From assembly GCA_963776225.1 (NCBI GenBank), contig CAVZLL010000003.1, positions 248,001 to 312,000 of the forward strand: a stretch of DNA of 64,000 nucleotides, written 5' to 3'. A model generated the notes under the pieces. It did no database searches. It saw nothing but the letters and a program-made list of their open reading frames with translations, and was not told the DNA's origin. Shown piece after piece: positions 25,058 through 33,366 of the stretch. The stretch comes from Bog-756 sp963776225 (GTDB lineage: Bacteria; Actinomycetota; Acidimicrobiia; Acidimicrobiales; RAAP-2). Made by a program: the position numbers and the translations under genes. Position 1 is the first letter of the stretch, and each line of letters begins with the position of its first letter.

Positions 25058-26575
25058 GTGAGCAGCGCCGCTGCCGGCGATCCCGGAAGCCGCGAGACCG
25101 CCACCCCTCCTGGTCCCGTGATGGGCGAGGAGCGGCTCCTGGTCGACGGGACCCTGCGCCCGGCCCGGTCCGGGCGGGTCTTCGAGACGGTGAACCCGGC
25201 CACGGGGGAGGTGCTCGGGGCGGCGGCCGACGGCGACGCGCAGGACATGGACGAGGCGATCGCGGCGGCCCGGCGGGCCTTCGACACCACCGACTGGTCG
25301 ACCGACGTCGCCCGCCGGGTGACCTCGCTCCGCCAGCTGCGGCAGGCCTTCCTCGACAACGCCGACGCCATCCGTGCCATGACCGTGGCGGAGACCGGCT
25401 CGCCGCTCTCGTTCACCTACTCCGCGCAGCTGGACGTCCCGGTGGACTCGCTCGCCTGGGTCGCCGACCTGGCCGAGTCCTACGCCTGGGAGACCGATCT
25501 CGGTGATGCCAGTCCCCTCGGGATCGCGTCCCACCGCTGGGTGCGCCGCGAGGCGACCGGTGTGGTCGGAGCCATCACCCCGTGGAACGTGCCCCACCAG
25601 ATCAACCTGGCCAAGCTCGGTCCGGCCCTGGCCGCCGGCAACACGGTGGTGCTCAAGCCGGCGCCGGACACTCCGTGGTGCGCGACGGTGCTCGGACGCC
25701 TCGTCGCCGAGGAGACCGACATCCCGCCCGGGGTGGTCAACATCGTCACCTCCTCCGACCACGGCCTCGGGTCGATGCTCTCCGGCGACCCACGTGTGGA
25801 CCAGGTCAGCTTCACCGGGTCGACCGCGACCGGCCGGAAGGTCATGACCGCGGCCGCCGACTCGATCAAGAAGGTCTTCCTGGAGCTCGGCGGGAAGTCG
25901 GCCTTCGTGATCCTCGACGACGCCGACCTCGCCGGCGCCTGTGCGACGGCGGCCTTCACCGTGTGCACCCATGCCGGCCAGGGTTGCGCGATCACCACGC
26001 GCCTGCTCGTGCCGCGCCGGCACTTCGACGAGGCGGTCGAGGCGACCGCCGACGTCATGCGCAAGCTTCCGGCCGGAGACCCGACCGACCCCGGCACCAT
26101 CTGCGGCCCGCTGATCAGCGAGCGCCAGCGGGACCGGGTCGAGGGCTACCTGCGGCTGGCCGTCGAGGAGGGCGGCACGGCGGTGCTCGGCGGCGGGCGC
26201 CCCGACGGCATGGAGCGCGGGTACTTCGTGGAGCCCACGCTCCTGGTCGGACTCGGCAACGAGAGCCGGGTCGCCCAGGAGGAGATCTTCGGCCCGGTGC
26301 TCGTGGTCATCCCCCACGACGGGGACGACCACGCGATCGGTCTGGCCAACGACTCGGCCTACGGCCTGTCCGGCTCGGTCTGGTCCGCCGACCGGGACCG
26401 GGCGATCCGGGTCTCCAACCGGATCCGCACCGGCACGATCGGCATCAACGGGGGGCTGTGGTTCAGCCCCGACGTTCCGTTCGGTGGCTACAAGCGATCG
26501 GGCGTGGGCCGCGAGTCGGGCGTCGCCGGCTTCGAGGAGTACCTCGAGACGAAATCGATCGCCGAGCCGGGGTGA
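25058..26575 (+). CDS. aldehyde dehydrogenase
   Basis: 505 aa, NAD(P)-dependent ALDH superfamily. ITPWNVPHQINLAKLGPALA, S-F-T-G-S-T-A-T-G, the general base Glu276 in FLELGGKSA, and the nucleophile Cys310 in HAGQGCAITTR are all present, followed by E-E-I-F-G-P-V and FGGYKRSGVGRESG. It corresponds to the aldA gene (Rv0768) of the M. tuberculosis cyp51 region. GTG 25058 has GGAG 8 nt upstream; GTG 25052 overlaps the previous stop but has no usable spacing. The ALDH stop lies in the first unit of the 18-bp repeats. Confidence 0.93.
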   Translation: MSSAAAGDPGSRETATPPGPVMGEERLLVDGTLRPARSGRVFETVNPATGEVLGAAADGDAQDMDEAIAAARRAFDTTDWSTDVARRVTSLRQLRQAFLDNADAIRAMTVAETGSPLSFTYSAQLDVPVDSLAWVADLAESYAWETDLGDASPLGIASHRWVRREATGVVGAITPWNVPHQINLAKLGPALAAGNTVVLKPAPDTPWCATVLGRLVAEETDIPPGVVNIVTSSDHGLGSMLSGDPRVDQVSFTGSTATGRKVMTAAADSIKKVFLELGGKSAFVILDDADLAGACATAAFTVCTHAGQGCAITTRLLVPRRHFDEAVEATADVMRKLPAGDPTDPGTICGPLISERQRDRVEGYLRLAVEEGGTAVLGGGRPDGMERGYFVEPTLLVGLGNESRVAQEEIFGPVLVVIPHDGDDHAIGLANDSAYGLSGSVWSADRDRAIRVSNRIRTGTIGINGGLWFSPDVPFGGYKRSGVGRESGVAGFEEYLETKSIAEPG

Positions 26576-26654
26576 CCGACCCAGCCGTCGTGACCGACCC
26601 AGCCGGGGTGACCGACCCAGCCGTCGTGACCGACCCAACCGGCGTGACCGACCC
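26572..26654 (+). repeat. 18-bp tandem repeat (4.6 units) between aldehyde dehydrogenase and CMD genes
   Basis: Units start with GTGACCGACCCA and continue AGCCGTC-like: copies begin at 26572, 26590, 26608, 26626 and a partial one at 26644. The first three differ at one or two bases. Each unit carries an in-frame GTG and reads V-T-D-P-A-V/G if translated with the downstream gene. The first GTGA overlaps the upstream stop codon. Confidence 0.9.
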
Positions 26655-26676
26655 GACAGAACGGAGCAGCGAGACG

Positions 26677-27099
26677 ATGGACGAGGAGCGCGCGGAGGGG
26701 ACACCGAGGTCACGGGGAATGGCCAAGATGGAGGAGGTCTACGGCTTCTCCGTCGACCCGGACGACCTCGAGGGTCCCTACGTCGCGTTCACCGTCGACC
26801 ACCTCTTCGGGACCGTCTGGACCCGGGCCGCGCTCGACACCCGGGACCGCCGCCTCACCACCATCGGCGTCCTGGCAGCGCTCGGTCAGAGCGCACTCGT
26901 CGAGATCCAGCTCGACGCGGCACTCGAGCGCGGGGAGCTCACCGAGGAGCAGGTGCGCGAGCTGGTGCTCCACCTGGCCCATTACATCGGTTGGCCCCTG
27001 TCGACCGCCGTCAACGAGGTCGCCGAGCGGGTCATCGCACGGCGACGCAAGGGGGAGTCGACCCCACCCCCGGCCGGCACCGAGGCCAAGGGCCGGTGA
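26677..27099 (+). CDS. carboxymuconolactone decarboxylase-like protein
   Basis: 140 aa from ATG 26677, with GGAG 10 nt upstream. The frame stays open through the 18-bp repeats to GTG 26572, so a longer product is possible. The body R-A-A-L-D-T-R-D-R-R-L-T-T-I-G-V-L-A-A-L-G-Q and HLAHYIGWPLSTAVNEV is the AhpD/CMD helical fold. It lacks the C-x-x-C of AhpD peroxidases, so it is of the lactone-decarboxylase type; the reaction is unknown. The M. tuberculosis counterpart in this cluster is Rv0771. It overlaps the possible GTG start of the SDR. Confidence 0.87.
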   Translation: MDEERAEGTPRSRGMAKMEEVYGFSVDPDDLEGPYVAFTVDHLFGTVWTRAALDTRDRRLTTIGVLAALGQSALVEIQLDAALERGELTEEQVRELVLHLAHYIGWPLSTAVNEVAERVIARRRKGESTPPPAGTEAKGR

Positions 27100-27149
27100 G
27101 CGCGGCCGGAGCCGACGCAACCACTTCCGGAACCGCGGCCGGCGGACCC

Positions 27150-27908
27150 ATGATCCGGTTCGACTTCAGCGGCAAGGTCGCCATCGTGACCGGCTCTGCC
27201 GGTGGCATCGGCCAGGCCTACGCGGAGGCGCTTGCGGGCGCGGGGGCATCGGTCGTGGTGGCCGACCTCGACACGGCCGGAGCGGCCGCAGTCGCGGCCG
27301 GGATCGAGCAGGGCGGCGGCGCGGCGGCCGCGGTGGAGGTCGATGTGGCCGACCCCGGATCCGCCGCGGCAATGGCCGCCACCGCCGTCGAGCGGTTCGG
27401 GGGCATCGACTACCTGGTCAACAACGCGGCGATCTTCGGGACGATGAAGCTGGACCTTCTCCTGACGGTGGACTGGGACTACCTGACCCGCTTCCTCTCG
27501 GTCAACATGCTCGGGGCGCTCAACTGCGTCCGGGCCTGCCATCCCGCGATGAAGGCGCGCGGCGGGGGGGCGATCGTGAACCAGTCCTCGACCGCTGCCT
27601 ATCTCTATGCCGGCTTCTACGGCCTGGCCAAGGCCGGGGTCAACTCGATCACCCAGCAGCTCGCCCACGAGCTCGGGGGCGACAACATCCGCACCAACGC
27701 CATCGCGCCCGGGCCGATCGACACCGTGGCGTCGCGCACGGTGGTGCCGGACGCGTTCTTGCAGCCGATCCTGGCCGGACTCGCCCTCAAGCGGCAGGGG
27801 CTGCCCTCGGACCTCGTCGGCATGTGCCTCTTCCTCCTCTCCGACCAGGCCTCGTGGATCACCGGTCACGTCTTCACCGTCGACGGTGGGCAGGTGGTCC
27901 GCCCGTGA
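27150..27908 (+). CDS. short-chain dehydrogenase (Rv0769-like)
   Basis: 252 aa. G-K-V-A-I-V-T-G-S-A-G-G-I-G-Q-A-Y (cofactor loop), N-N-A-A-I, Ser in V-N-Q-S-S-T-A-A and catalytic Y-x-x-x-K in Y-G-L-A-K, then IAPGPIDT and W-I-T-G-H-V-F-T-V-D-G-G-Q. The match to M. tuberculosis Rv0769 is close along the whole length. ATG 27150 gives the family's normal N-terminus. GTG 27096, overlapping the CMD stop as GTGA, would add 18 low-complexity residues and is also possible. Likely acts on a lipid or steroid alcohol; inferred. Confidence 0.9.
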   Translation: MIRFDFSGKVAIVTGSAGGIGQAYAEALAGAGASVVVADLDTAGAAAVAAGIEQGGGAAAAVEVDVADPGSAAAMAATAVERFGGIDYLVNNAAIFGTMKLDLLLTVDWDYLTRFLSVNMLGALNCVRACHPAMKARGGGAIVNQSSTAAYLYAGFYGLAKAGVNSITQQLAHELGGDNIRTNAIAPGPIDTVASRTVVPDAFLQPILAGLALKRQGLPSDLVGMCLFLLSDQASWITGHVFTVDGGQVVRP

Positions 27909-27927
27909 CCCGGGTCTTCCGCGCCGG

Positions 27928-28692
27928 ATGAGCGAGCACCGGATCGAGATCGAGCTCGAGGAGGGCGTGCTGACCGTCGCCTTCGACCGGCCCGCGGCCC
28001 GCAATGCGTTCGACCGGGCCATGTACCGGGCGGTCACCGCCGCGCTGGCCGGCGCGCTGGCCGACGACGAGGTCCGGGCGGTCGTCCTCTGCGGCAGGGG
28101 CGCCGCCTTCAGCGCCGGTCAGGACCTCCGCGAGATGGCGGCGATCGCCACCGGGGAGGCCGGGCCCGACGCCGGATCCGGCTTCGGGGACCTGCTCGAC
28201 CTGTTGGCCGGGTTCGACAAGCCGTTGCTCGCCGCGGTCCACGGCGCCGGCGTGGGGCTCGGCTGCTCACTGCTCGGCCACGTCGACCTGGTCCTCATCG
28301 ACGAGCACGCCCGTCTGCGGGTCCCCTTCGCCGAGATGGGCGTGCCCCCGGAGGCGGCCAGCAGCGTCCTGCTCCCGGCCCGCATGGGATGGCAACGGGC
28401 GGCCGCCGCCCTGCTCGCCTCGGAGTGGATCAGCGCGGCCCAGGCGGTCGAGTCGGGCCTCGCCCTCCGGGTGTGCCCGGCCGGGACCGTGCTCGACGAG
28501 ACCCTCGTGCTGGCCCGCACCATCGCCTCGCACCCCGGGTACGCGACCCGGGAGATCAAGCGCCTCATGCTGGCCGGCCGGGGAGCTGCCGTTGCCGAGG
28601 CGCGCCGGCGCGAGGAGGCCGCCTTCACCGTGCTGTTCACCGACCCGGCCCGTAATCCGGGGTCCCGGCTGGCTTCCCCTCTCGGGGAGTGA
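27928..28692 (+). CDS. enoyl-CoA hydratase/isomerase family protein
   Basis: 254 aa crotonase-fold protein. A-F-D-R-P-A-A-R-N-A-F-D near the N-terminus, the first oxyanion-hole strand GRGAAFSAGQDLREM, and the second, HGAGVGLGCSLLGHVDLVLI, are present. The residue after the second oxyanion Gly region is Cys rather than the catalytic Glu of classical hydratases, so isomerase or other crotonase chemistry is possible. It lies 20 nt after the SDR and 4 nt before the LLM oxidoreductase in one plus-strand run. Confidence 0.87.
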   Translation: MSEHRIEIELEEGVLTVAFDRPAARNAFDRAMYRAVTAALAGALADDEVRAVVLCGRGAAFSAGQDLREMAAIATGEAGPDAGSGFGDLLDLLAGFDKPLLAAVHGAGVGLGCSLLGHVDLVLIDEHARLRVPFAEMGVPPEAASSVLLPARMGWQRAAAALLASEWISAAQAVESGLALRVCPAGTVLDETLVLARTIASHPGYATREIKRLMLAGRGAAVAEARRREEAAFTVLFTDPARNPGSRLASPLGE

Positions 28693-28696
28693 GGCG

Positions 28697-29551
28697 ATGC
28701 GCCTCGGGATCACCGCCTTCCTCACCGACCTGGACATGAGGCCCGCCGACCTCGCGGTCGCCGTCGAGGAGCGGGGGTTCGACTCCCTCTACCTCCCCGA
28801 GCACACCCATCTCCCGGTCCGTGCCGACACTCCGCCCGCCCTGGTCGGGGGCGTCCGGCTCGAGGACTACCGGCGCAGTCTCGACCCCTTCGTGGCCCTG
28901 GCCACCGCGGCGTCGGTGACCACCACGGTCCGGCTGGGCACCGGGGTGGTCCTGGTTGCGCAGCACGACCCGATCGTGCTGGCGAAGCAGGTCGCCACGC
29001 TCGACCACCTGAGCGACGGCCGGGTCGACCTCGGGATCGGGTTCGGCTGGAACCGCGCCGAGGCGGCCGACCACGGGGTCGACTTCTCCCGGCGCCGCGA
29101 GGTGGCCCGCGAGCACGTGCTCTGCATGCAGGCGCTGTGGGGAGCCGAGCAGGCCGAGTACCACGGGGTCCACGTCGACCTCGACCCGTGCTGGTGCTGG
29201 CCCAAACCGGTCCAGCACCGGGTCCCCATCCTGGTCGGGGGCCGTGCCGGCGATGCGACGTTCCGGGCGATCGCCGAGTACGCCGACGGATGGCTCCCGG
29301 TGGGGGGTTCGGGACTGGCCGCGGCGATCCCCGCGCTGCGTCGGGCGTTCGAGGACCGTGGGCGGGACCCCGGGTCGGTCCGGGTGGTGCCGTTCGGCAC
29401 CGTCCCGTCGGATGCCAAGCTCGACCACTACCGGGACCTGGGCGTCGACGAGGTGGTGTTGCGGGTCCCCTCGGGTGATCCCTCCGCGATGCTGTCGGTG
29501 CTCGACGACCACGCGGTCCATCTCGCACGGTTCGGGGGCGGGCATGGGTGA
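28697..29551 (+). CDS. LLM-class F420-dependent oxidoreductase (TIGR03619-like)
   Basis: 284-aa luciferase-like TIM barrel. L-Y-L-P-E-H-T-H-L-P, L-G-T-G-V-V-L-V-A-Q-H-D-P-I (GTGV strand), and RVDLGIGFGWNRAEAADHGV followed by R-R-E-V-A-R-E-H are the F420-subfamily markers; I-L-V-G-G-R-A-G-D-A-T follows. Probably a hydride-transfer enzyme using F420; substrate unknown. ATG 28697 lies 4 nt after the hydratase stop with GAGG upstream. Its end overlaps the thioesterase start by 8 nt. Confidence 0.88.
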   Translation: MRLGITAFLTDLDMRPADLAVAVEERGFDSLYLPEHTHLPVRADTPPALVGGVRLEDYRRSLDPFVALATAASVTTTVRLGTGVVLVAQHDPIVLAKQVATLDHLSDGRVDLGIGFGWNRAEAADHGVDFSRRREVAREHVLCMQALWGAEQAEYHGVHVDLDPCWCWPKPVQHRVPILVGGRAGDATFRAIAEYADGWLPVGGSGLAAAIPALRRAFEDRGRDPGSVRVVPFGTVPSDAKLDHYRDLGVDEVVLRVPSGDPSAMLSVLDDHAVHLARFGGGHG

Positions 29552-30269
29552 GCGAGCGAGGCGCCCGGAGGAGGGGCCACCCGGCAGGGAGGGGCCACCC
29601 GGCCGGCCCTGGAGCGGCGGCGGACGCGAGCGGCTGGCCGCGGCGGTGCGCCGGCTCATGGAGCTCACGGTGACCTCGTCCCCGCCCCCGGCCCTCCTCG
29701 CCGACGCCGCCGCGCGGGTGGAGGAGCTTGCCGACCGTCTGGAGGTCTCGGTACCCGTGGAGGGGCCGGCTCCGGTCGGCCGGTTCGCCCCGAACCCGGT
29801 CGGGCCCGGTGAGGTCGGAGGCTTCCCCGCGGCCATGCCGTTCGACATGGTCATCGGCAGCTGCAATCCCCTGTCCCCGCCGGTCGAGGTCGAGTTCGCC
29901 CCGCCGCTGGCCATCGGCCGCGTGGTGTTCACCCCGACCTACGAGGGGGCGCCGGGGTGCGTCCACGGTGCCGCCATCGCCGGGTGCTTCGACATCGTGC
30001 TCACCGCCGCCAACGTCCTGGCGGACGCGGCCGGCCCGACCGTCGAGCTGTCGATCCGCTACCGCAGGCCGACCCGGATCGGGGTCGAGTCGGTCTTCGA
30101 GTCCTGGGTCACGGAACGGACCGACCGGCGCACCCACAGCCGGGGCCGACTGCTCCAGGACGGCGTCGTGACTGCGGAGGCGACGGGGGAGTTCGTCCAC
30201 ATGGAGCGCACCCGGATCGAAGCGATGCACCGGCCCGATGGCCGCGGGGGAGCGGACGCCGACGGGTGA
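29544..30269 (+). CDS. hotdog-fold thioesterase (PaaI/THEM4-like)
   Basis: 241 aa. The N-terminal third is a charged, Pro/Gly-rich stretch and a helix. The hotdog domain begins near M-V-I-G-S-C-N-P-L-S-P-P and includes G-R-V-V-F-T-P-T-Y-E-G-A-P-G-C-V-H-G-A-A-I-A-G, the usual (P)-x-x-V-H-G-G helix entry, then E-L-S-I-R-Y-R-R-P-T. These proteins hydrolyse acyl-CoA thioesters. Last gene of the plus-strand metabolic run. Confidence 0.85.
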   Translation: MGERARRPEEGPPGREGPPGRPWSGGGRERLAAAVRRLMELTVTSSPPPALLADAAARVEELADRLEVSVPVEGPAPVGRFAPNPVGPGEVGGFPAAMPFDMVIGSCNPLSPPVEVEFAPPLAIGRVVFTPTYEGAPGCVHGAAIAGCFDIVLTAANVLADAAGPTVELSIRYRRPTRIGVESVFESWVTERTDRRTHSRGRLLQDGVVTAEATGEFVHMERTRIEAMHRPDGRGGADADG

Positions 30270-30381
30270 GCCGCTCGGGACACGAGCGGACGCCGTCTCC
30301 TTTCTCTAGAGTCGTGGCCACGGTGGAGCCGGGAGCGGTCGTGATCGACCCGGGACCGCCCACGACGAAGGGGAGACTGCT

Positions 30382-31710
30382 GTGAGGCATTCCGTTCGGA
30401 ACTGCACCCACCCGCGCCGGATGGGAGCACCGGCGTCGGCCGCCCTCGCCGTGCTGGTGCTCGCCGTCACTCTGGCAGGCTGTTCCTCGACGACCGGTCA
30501 GGCGGTTCCGACGACGACCGGGAGCTCGTCGACGGCCGGCATCCCCTCGTCGGCCTTCTCCGACACCACCGGTCTCACCGGGAGCACCGTCACCGTCGGC
30601 AACGTCTCGACGCTCTTCGAAGGCCTGTTCAAAGGCGCCTACCTCGGGGCACAGGCCTACGCCGCCTACGTCAATTCCAGCGGGGGCGTCAACGGACGCA
30701 AGCTACTCGTCGACTCGTATGACGACGGGTACGCCGGTGCACCCAACAAGCAGTTCACCCAGGAAGCCGCGCAGAAGGACTTCGCCCTCGTCGGAGGGTT
30801 CTCCACCTTCGACAGCTTCGGAGGTACCGTCCTCGCCGCCAATCCGGGTGTGCCCAACGTCACGGTGACCCTCGACACGGCAACCGGGAACCTGCCCAAC
30901 AGCTTCAGCCCCCAGCCCGCCTCGGGCGGCTGGCAGCTCGGACCGATCACCTACTTCAAGGATCACTACCCGGCCGACATCACCCACGCCGGGGCCCTCA
31001 TCGCCGACGTGCCCTCGGCCATCAGCAAGTGGGTGGCAGAGCATGCGGCGATGGAGTCGATCGGGTACAAGGTCGTGTACGACCCGCAATTCGGGATCAC
31101 CCAGACCGACTTCACCCAGTACGTGGTGTCGATGCGCAACGCCGGAGTCAAGATCCTCTTCCTCGAGCAGATGCCCGAGAACTATGCGGCCGCGGTGGTC
31201 AAAGCCCTCAACCAGCAGGACTACCACCCGGTCGTCGTGTTCGGCGCCTCGACCTACAGCGAGGCACTCGTCCCGAACTCGGGCGGTGCATCGGCGATCG
31301 ACGGCGGCTACCTCGCGCAGGCCACTTCCCTCTACCTCGGGGAGGACGCCACGGCCATCCCCGCGGTGAACACCTTCCTGACCTGGACCCAGAAGGTCGC
31401 CCCGGGGTTCAAGGCCGACCTCTACACGCTGTACGGCTGGACCTCGGCGGAACTGTTCACCCAGGCACTCAAGGCGGCCGGTTCCAACCCGACACGGGGT
31501 TCGGTGCTCGAGCAGCTGCGCAAGATCACCTCGTTCAACGCGGGCAACCTCCTCGCCACGGGGAACCCGGCCGGAAAGGTTCCGGCCTCCTGCTACATCA
31601 TCGGGCGCATCGTCAACGGACAGTTCCAGCGGCTCGACGATCCCCCGACGAGCGGCCCCACCAAGGGCTACCGCTGCGACCAGCCCTACTACTACTACCC
31701 GCCGAAGTAG
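30382..31710 (+). CDS. ABC transporter substrate-binding lipoprotein (branched-chain amino acid type)
   Basis: 442 aa. Signal peptide with lipobox V-T-L-A-G-C (Cys34), then a Ser/Thr linker. The mature protein is a periplasmic-binding type I fold of the Leu/Ile/Val-binding family (G-A-Y-L-G-A-Q-A-Y-A-A-Y-V-N-S-S-G-G-V-N-G-R-K, a hallmark stretch, and later V-S-M-R-N-A-G-V-K). GTG 30382 with AGGGGAG upstream. No permease or ATPase genes are adjacent, so it is an orphan binding protein, perhaps for a substrate of the lipid pathway next door. It is the last gene before the integrase; the accessory region begins 14 nt after its stop. Confidence 0.9.
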   Translation: MRHSVRNCTHPRRMGAPASAALAVLVLAVTLAGCSSTTGQAVPTTTGSSSTAGIPSSAFSDTTGLTGSTVTVGNVSTLFEGLFKGAYLGAQAYAAYVNSSGGVNGRKLLVDSYDDGYAGAPNKQFTQEAAQKDFALVGGFSTFDSFGGTVLAANPGVPNVTVTLDTATGNLPNSFSPQPASGGWQLGPITYFKDHYPADITHAGALIADVPSAISKWVAEHAAMESIGYKVVYDPQFGITQTDFTQYVVSMRNAGVKILFLEQMPENYAAAVVKALNQQDYHPVVVFGASTYSEALVPNSGGASAIDGGYLAQATSLYLGEDATAIPAVNTFLTWTQKVAPGFKADLYTLYGWTSAELFTQALKAAGSNPTRGSVLEQLRKITSFNAGNLLATGNPAGKVPASCYIIGRIVNGQFQRLDDPPTSGPTKGYRCDQPYYYYPPK

Positions 31711-31723
31711 GAGGCGCGGTCAG

Positions 31724-32827
31724 TTAGCTGCTCTGACCAGGGAGTTCTATGGCGTCGGTCCCGTCCAGTCCGCGATCAGTCCGCAAGAAGTCGAGGGTGC
31801 TGTCGATCACAGCCCTTGTGCGGTCGTCGTCGCCCGGCCAGAGATGGGCGTAGGTGCGCAGGGTGATCATCGCGCTGGAGTGGCCCAGCACCGTCTGGAC
31901 CTGCTTGACGGACGCGCCCCCGGCGATGAGCGCGGAAGCGAAGAAGTGTCGAAGGTCGTGGCTCGTCATGTCGACCTTCGCCTGCGAGCTTGCGACCCGG
32001 AGGACCTTCTTCCACACCGGGTAGGTGAGCGGCTCGCCGTGCTCATCGACGAACAACCAATCCCCGTGCTTGAAGGTCGCGACGTGGGCGGCGAGTTCAT
32101 CCAAGACCACCCTGGCGAGGGGCACGGTCCTGGTCGACTTCGGCGACTTCGTGGGGCCGATCTGTCCTGACTGAAGCCGCTGACGGTCAACCCTGACCGA
32201 CCGTTCCAGGAACTTGATGTCACTCACCTTCAGTCCTAGGAGTTCTCCAATCCGAAGTCCCGAACCCGCGAGGAGAGCTGCGGCTGCCCGGAACCGGTCG
32301 GGCATCGCCTCGACGACTGCCGTGACCTCTTCCACCGTCAACGGCACAATCTCGGCCTCGTCCGACCGGGGAAGGGTCACCTTGCGGCAGGGAGAGGCAG
32401 CCACCACCCTGTCGTCGACCGCCGCGTTGAACAGACGGACCAAGACGGCGTTGATGTTGCGGACGGTGCCCGGCTTCAGCCGTCCGGAGAGGTCCTTCAT
32501 GAGCATTTGGACATCGGAGGGCCGGATCGAGGCCATTGTCTGATCCCCCAGCACCGGGAGAATGTGAAGTCGGAGGGCGATGTCGATGATGGACAGCGTC
32601 GCCGGGCGGCCGACCTGGGCTGCCTCCCATGCAGTCGCGTACGCCTTCAGCGTGATCTTCCCAGCCTTGGGGTCGACGTACTGGCCCGTCACCACGGCAG
32701 CCGTGACCTGGTCGAGGTGGTTCTGAGCGTCTGCCTTCCTGGCGAAGTGCCGGGAATGCTCCTTGCCCTGGTCGTCCCGATACCTCGCCCGGTATTTCCC
32801 GCTGGGTCGCTTGTCGATGCTTGCCAT
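31724..32827 (-). CDS. int: tyrosine recombinase (phage-type integrase)
   Basis: 367 aa. N-terminal arm-binding strand region (Y-R-A-R-Y-R-D-D-Q-G-K-E-H-S-R-H-F), a SAM-like core-binding domain, and a catalytic domain with Arg192 (GSGLRIGELLGL), Lys about 227, His290 and Arg293 (HDLRHFFAS), His316 (LGHSS) and the nucleophile Tyr326 (LRTYAHL). Complete and apparently functional. It sits at the exact border where base composition drops, reading back towards the core, so the attachment site is expected within a few tens of bases of 31711-31730. No tRNA is at this border. Confidence 0.95.
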   Translation of the reverse strand: MASIDKRPSGKYRARYRDDQGKEHSRHFARKADAQNHLDQVTAAVVTGQYVDPKAGKITLKAYATAWEAAQVGRPATLSIIDIALRLHILPVLGDQTMASIRPSDVQMLMKDLSGRLKPGTVRNINAVLVRLFNAAVDDRVVAASPCRKVTLPRSDEAEIVPLTVEEVTAVVEAMPDRFRAAAALLAGSGLRIGELLGLKVSDIKFLERSVRVDRQRLQSGQIGPTKSPKSTRTVPLARVVLDELAAHVATFKHGDWLFVDEHGEPLTYPVWKKVLRVASSQAKVDMTSHDLRHFFASALIAGGASVKQVQTVLGHSSAMITLRTYAHLWPGDDDRTRAVIDSTLDFLRTDRGLDGTDAIELPGQSS

Positions 32828-32879
32828 GAATCCTCCAAGTTCCGGTCACTGTTGATGGCGAGCTCAAGTGTTGCGTGAA

Positions 32880-33098
32880 ACATGCCCCTGCGACTCCGTG
32901 ACCAGGGATTTTGCCCTAATGGCTCATATAAATCCCTAGTGGACTAGGTCATTTGAGTTACATACTCGGGCCACTAGTCGACTAGGGGAATCTCAATAAT
33001 ATTGCTCCTGCTAGCTTATGACCAGGGTTTTCTATACGATCTGCTGAGCCTCAGACCATTCACGTTTCACGACTTGTAGCGACGCTATACTCTACTCC
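32880..33098 (+). promoter_or_regulatory. int/xis intergenic control region with CTAG palindromes
   Basis: An AT-rich gap between the divergent integrase and excisionase-like genes. CTAGTCGACTAG (32974-32985) is a perfect palindrome and CTAGTGGACTAG (32936-32947) a near-perfect one, 38 bp apart. TGACCAGGG occurs at 32899-32907 and 33019-33027 (a third copy is inside the 3' end of int at 31734-31742). TATACT (33086-33091) is 7 nt before the xis ATG. These are candidates for regulator operators and recombinase arm sites. Confidence 0.5.
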
Positions 33099-33311
33099 AT
33101 GACCAGCATCAATAGTGGAACCGGAGCACGTATTTGGGTCAGCCCCGAGGAACTGTCAGCCGAACTTCAGCTGCCGGTTCGGACCCTCTACTCATGGAGG
33201 GCTAGGAGGATCGGACCGGAAGCTCAACGCATCGGCAAGCACCTTCGGTACGAACGCCAAGAGGTCGACCGCTGGCTCGACGAGCAGATCAGCAGGCAGC
33301 GGTCGAAGTGA
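33099..33311 (+). CDS. excisionase-like helix-turn-helix protein
   Basis: 70 aa. A single MerR-type winged HTH: WVSPEELSAELQLPVRTLYS, then W-R-A-R-R-I-G-P-E-A-Q-R-I-G-K-H-L-R-Y and E-V-D-R-W-L-D-E-Q. This is the layout of AlpA/Xis-like proteins that bend DNA and bias recombination towards excision. Divergent from the integrase, as usual for the int-xis pair. Start supported by the leaderless-type -10 box TATACT. A strong hairpin follows the stop. Confidence 0.85.
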   Translation: MTSINSGTGARIWVSPEELSAELQLPVRTLYSWRARRIGPEAQRIGKHLRYERQEVDRWLDEQISRQRSK

Positions 33312-33334
33312 CCTGCCACTTCCCCCAAGACAGC

Positions 33335-33366
33335 GAAGACGCCCCGGCGGCAACCGGAGCGTCTTC
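33335..33366 (+). terminator. hairpin terminator after the excisionase-like gene
   Basis: GAAGACGC (33335-33342) and GCGTCTTC (33359-33366) pair perfectly, and the inner CCGG/CCGG extends the stem with one mismatch. It starts 24 nt after the stop and is followed by T-rich TTCG. Confidence 0.7.
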
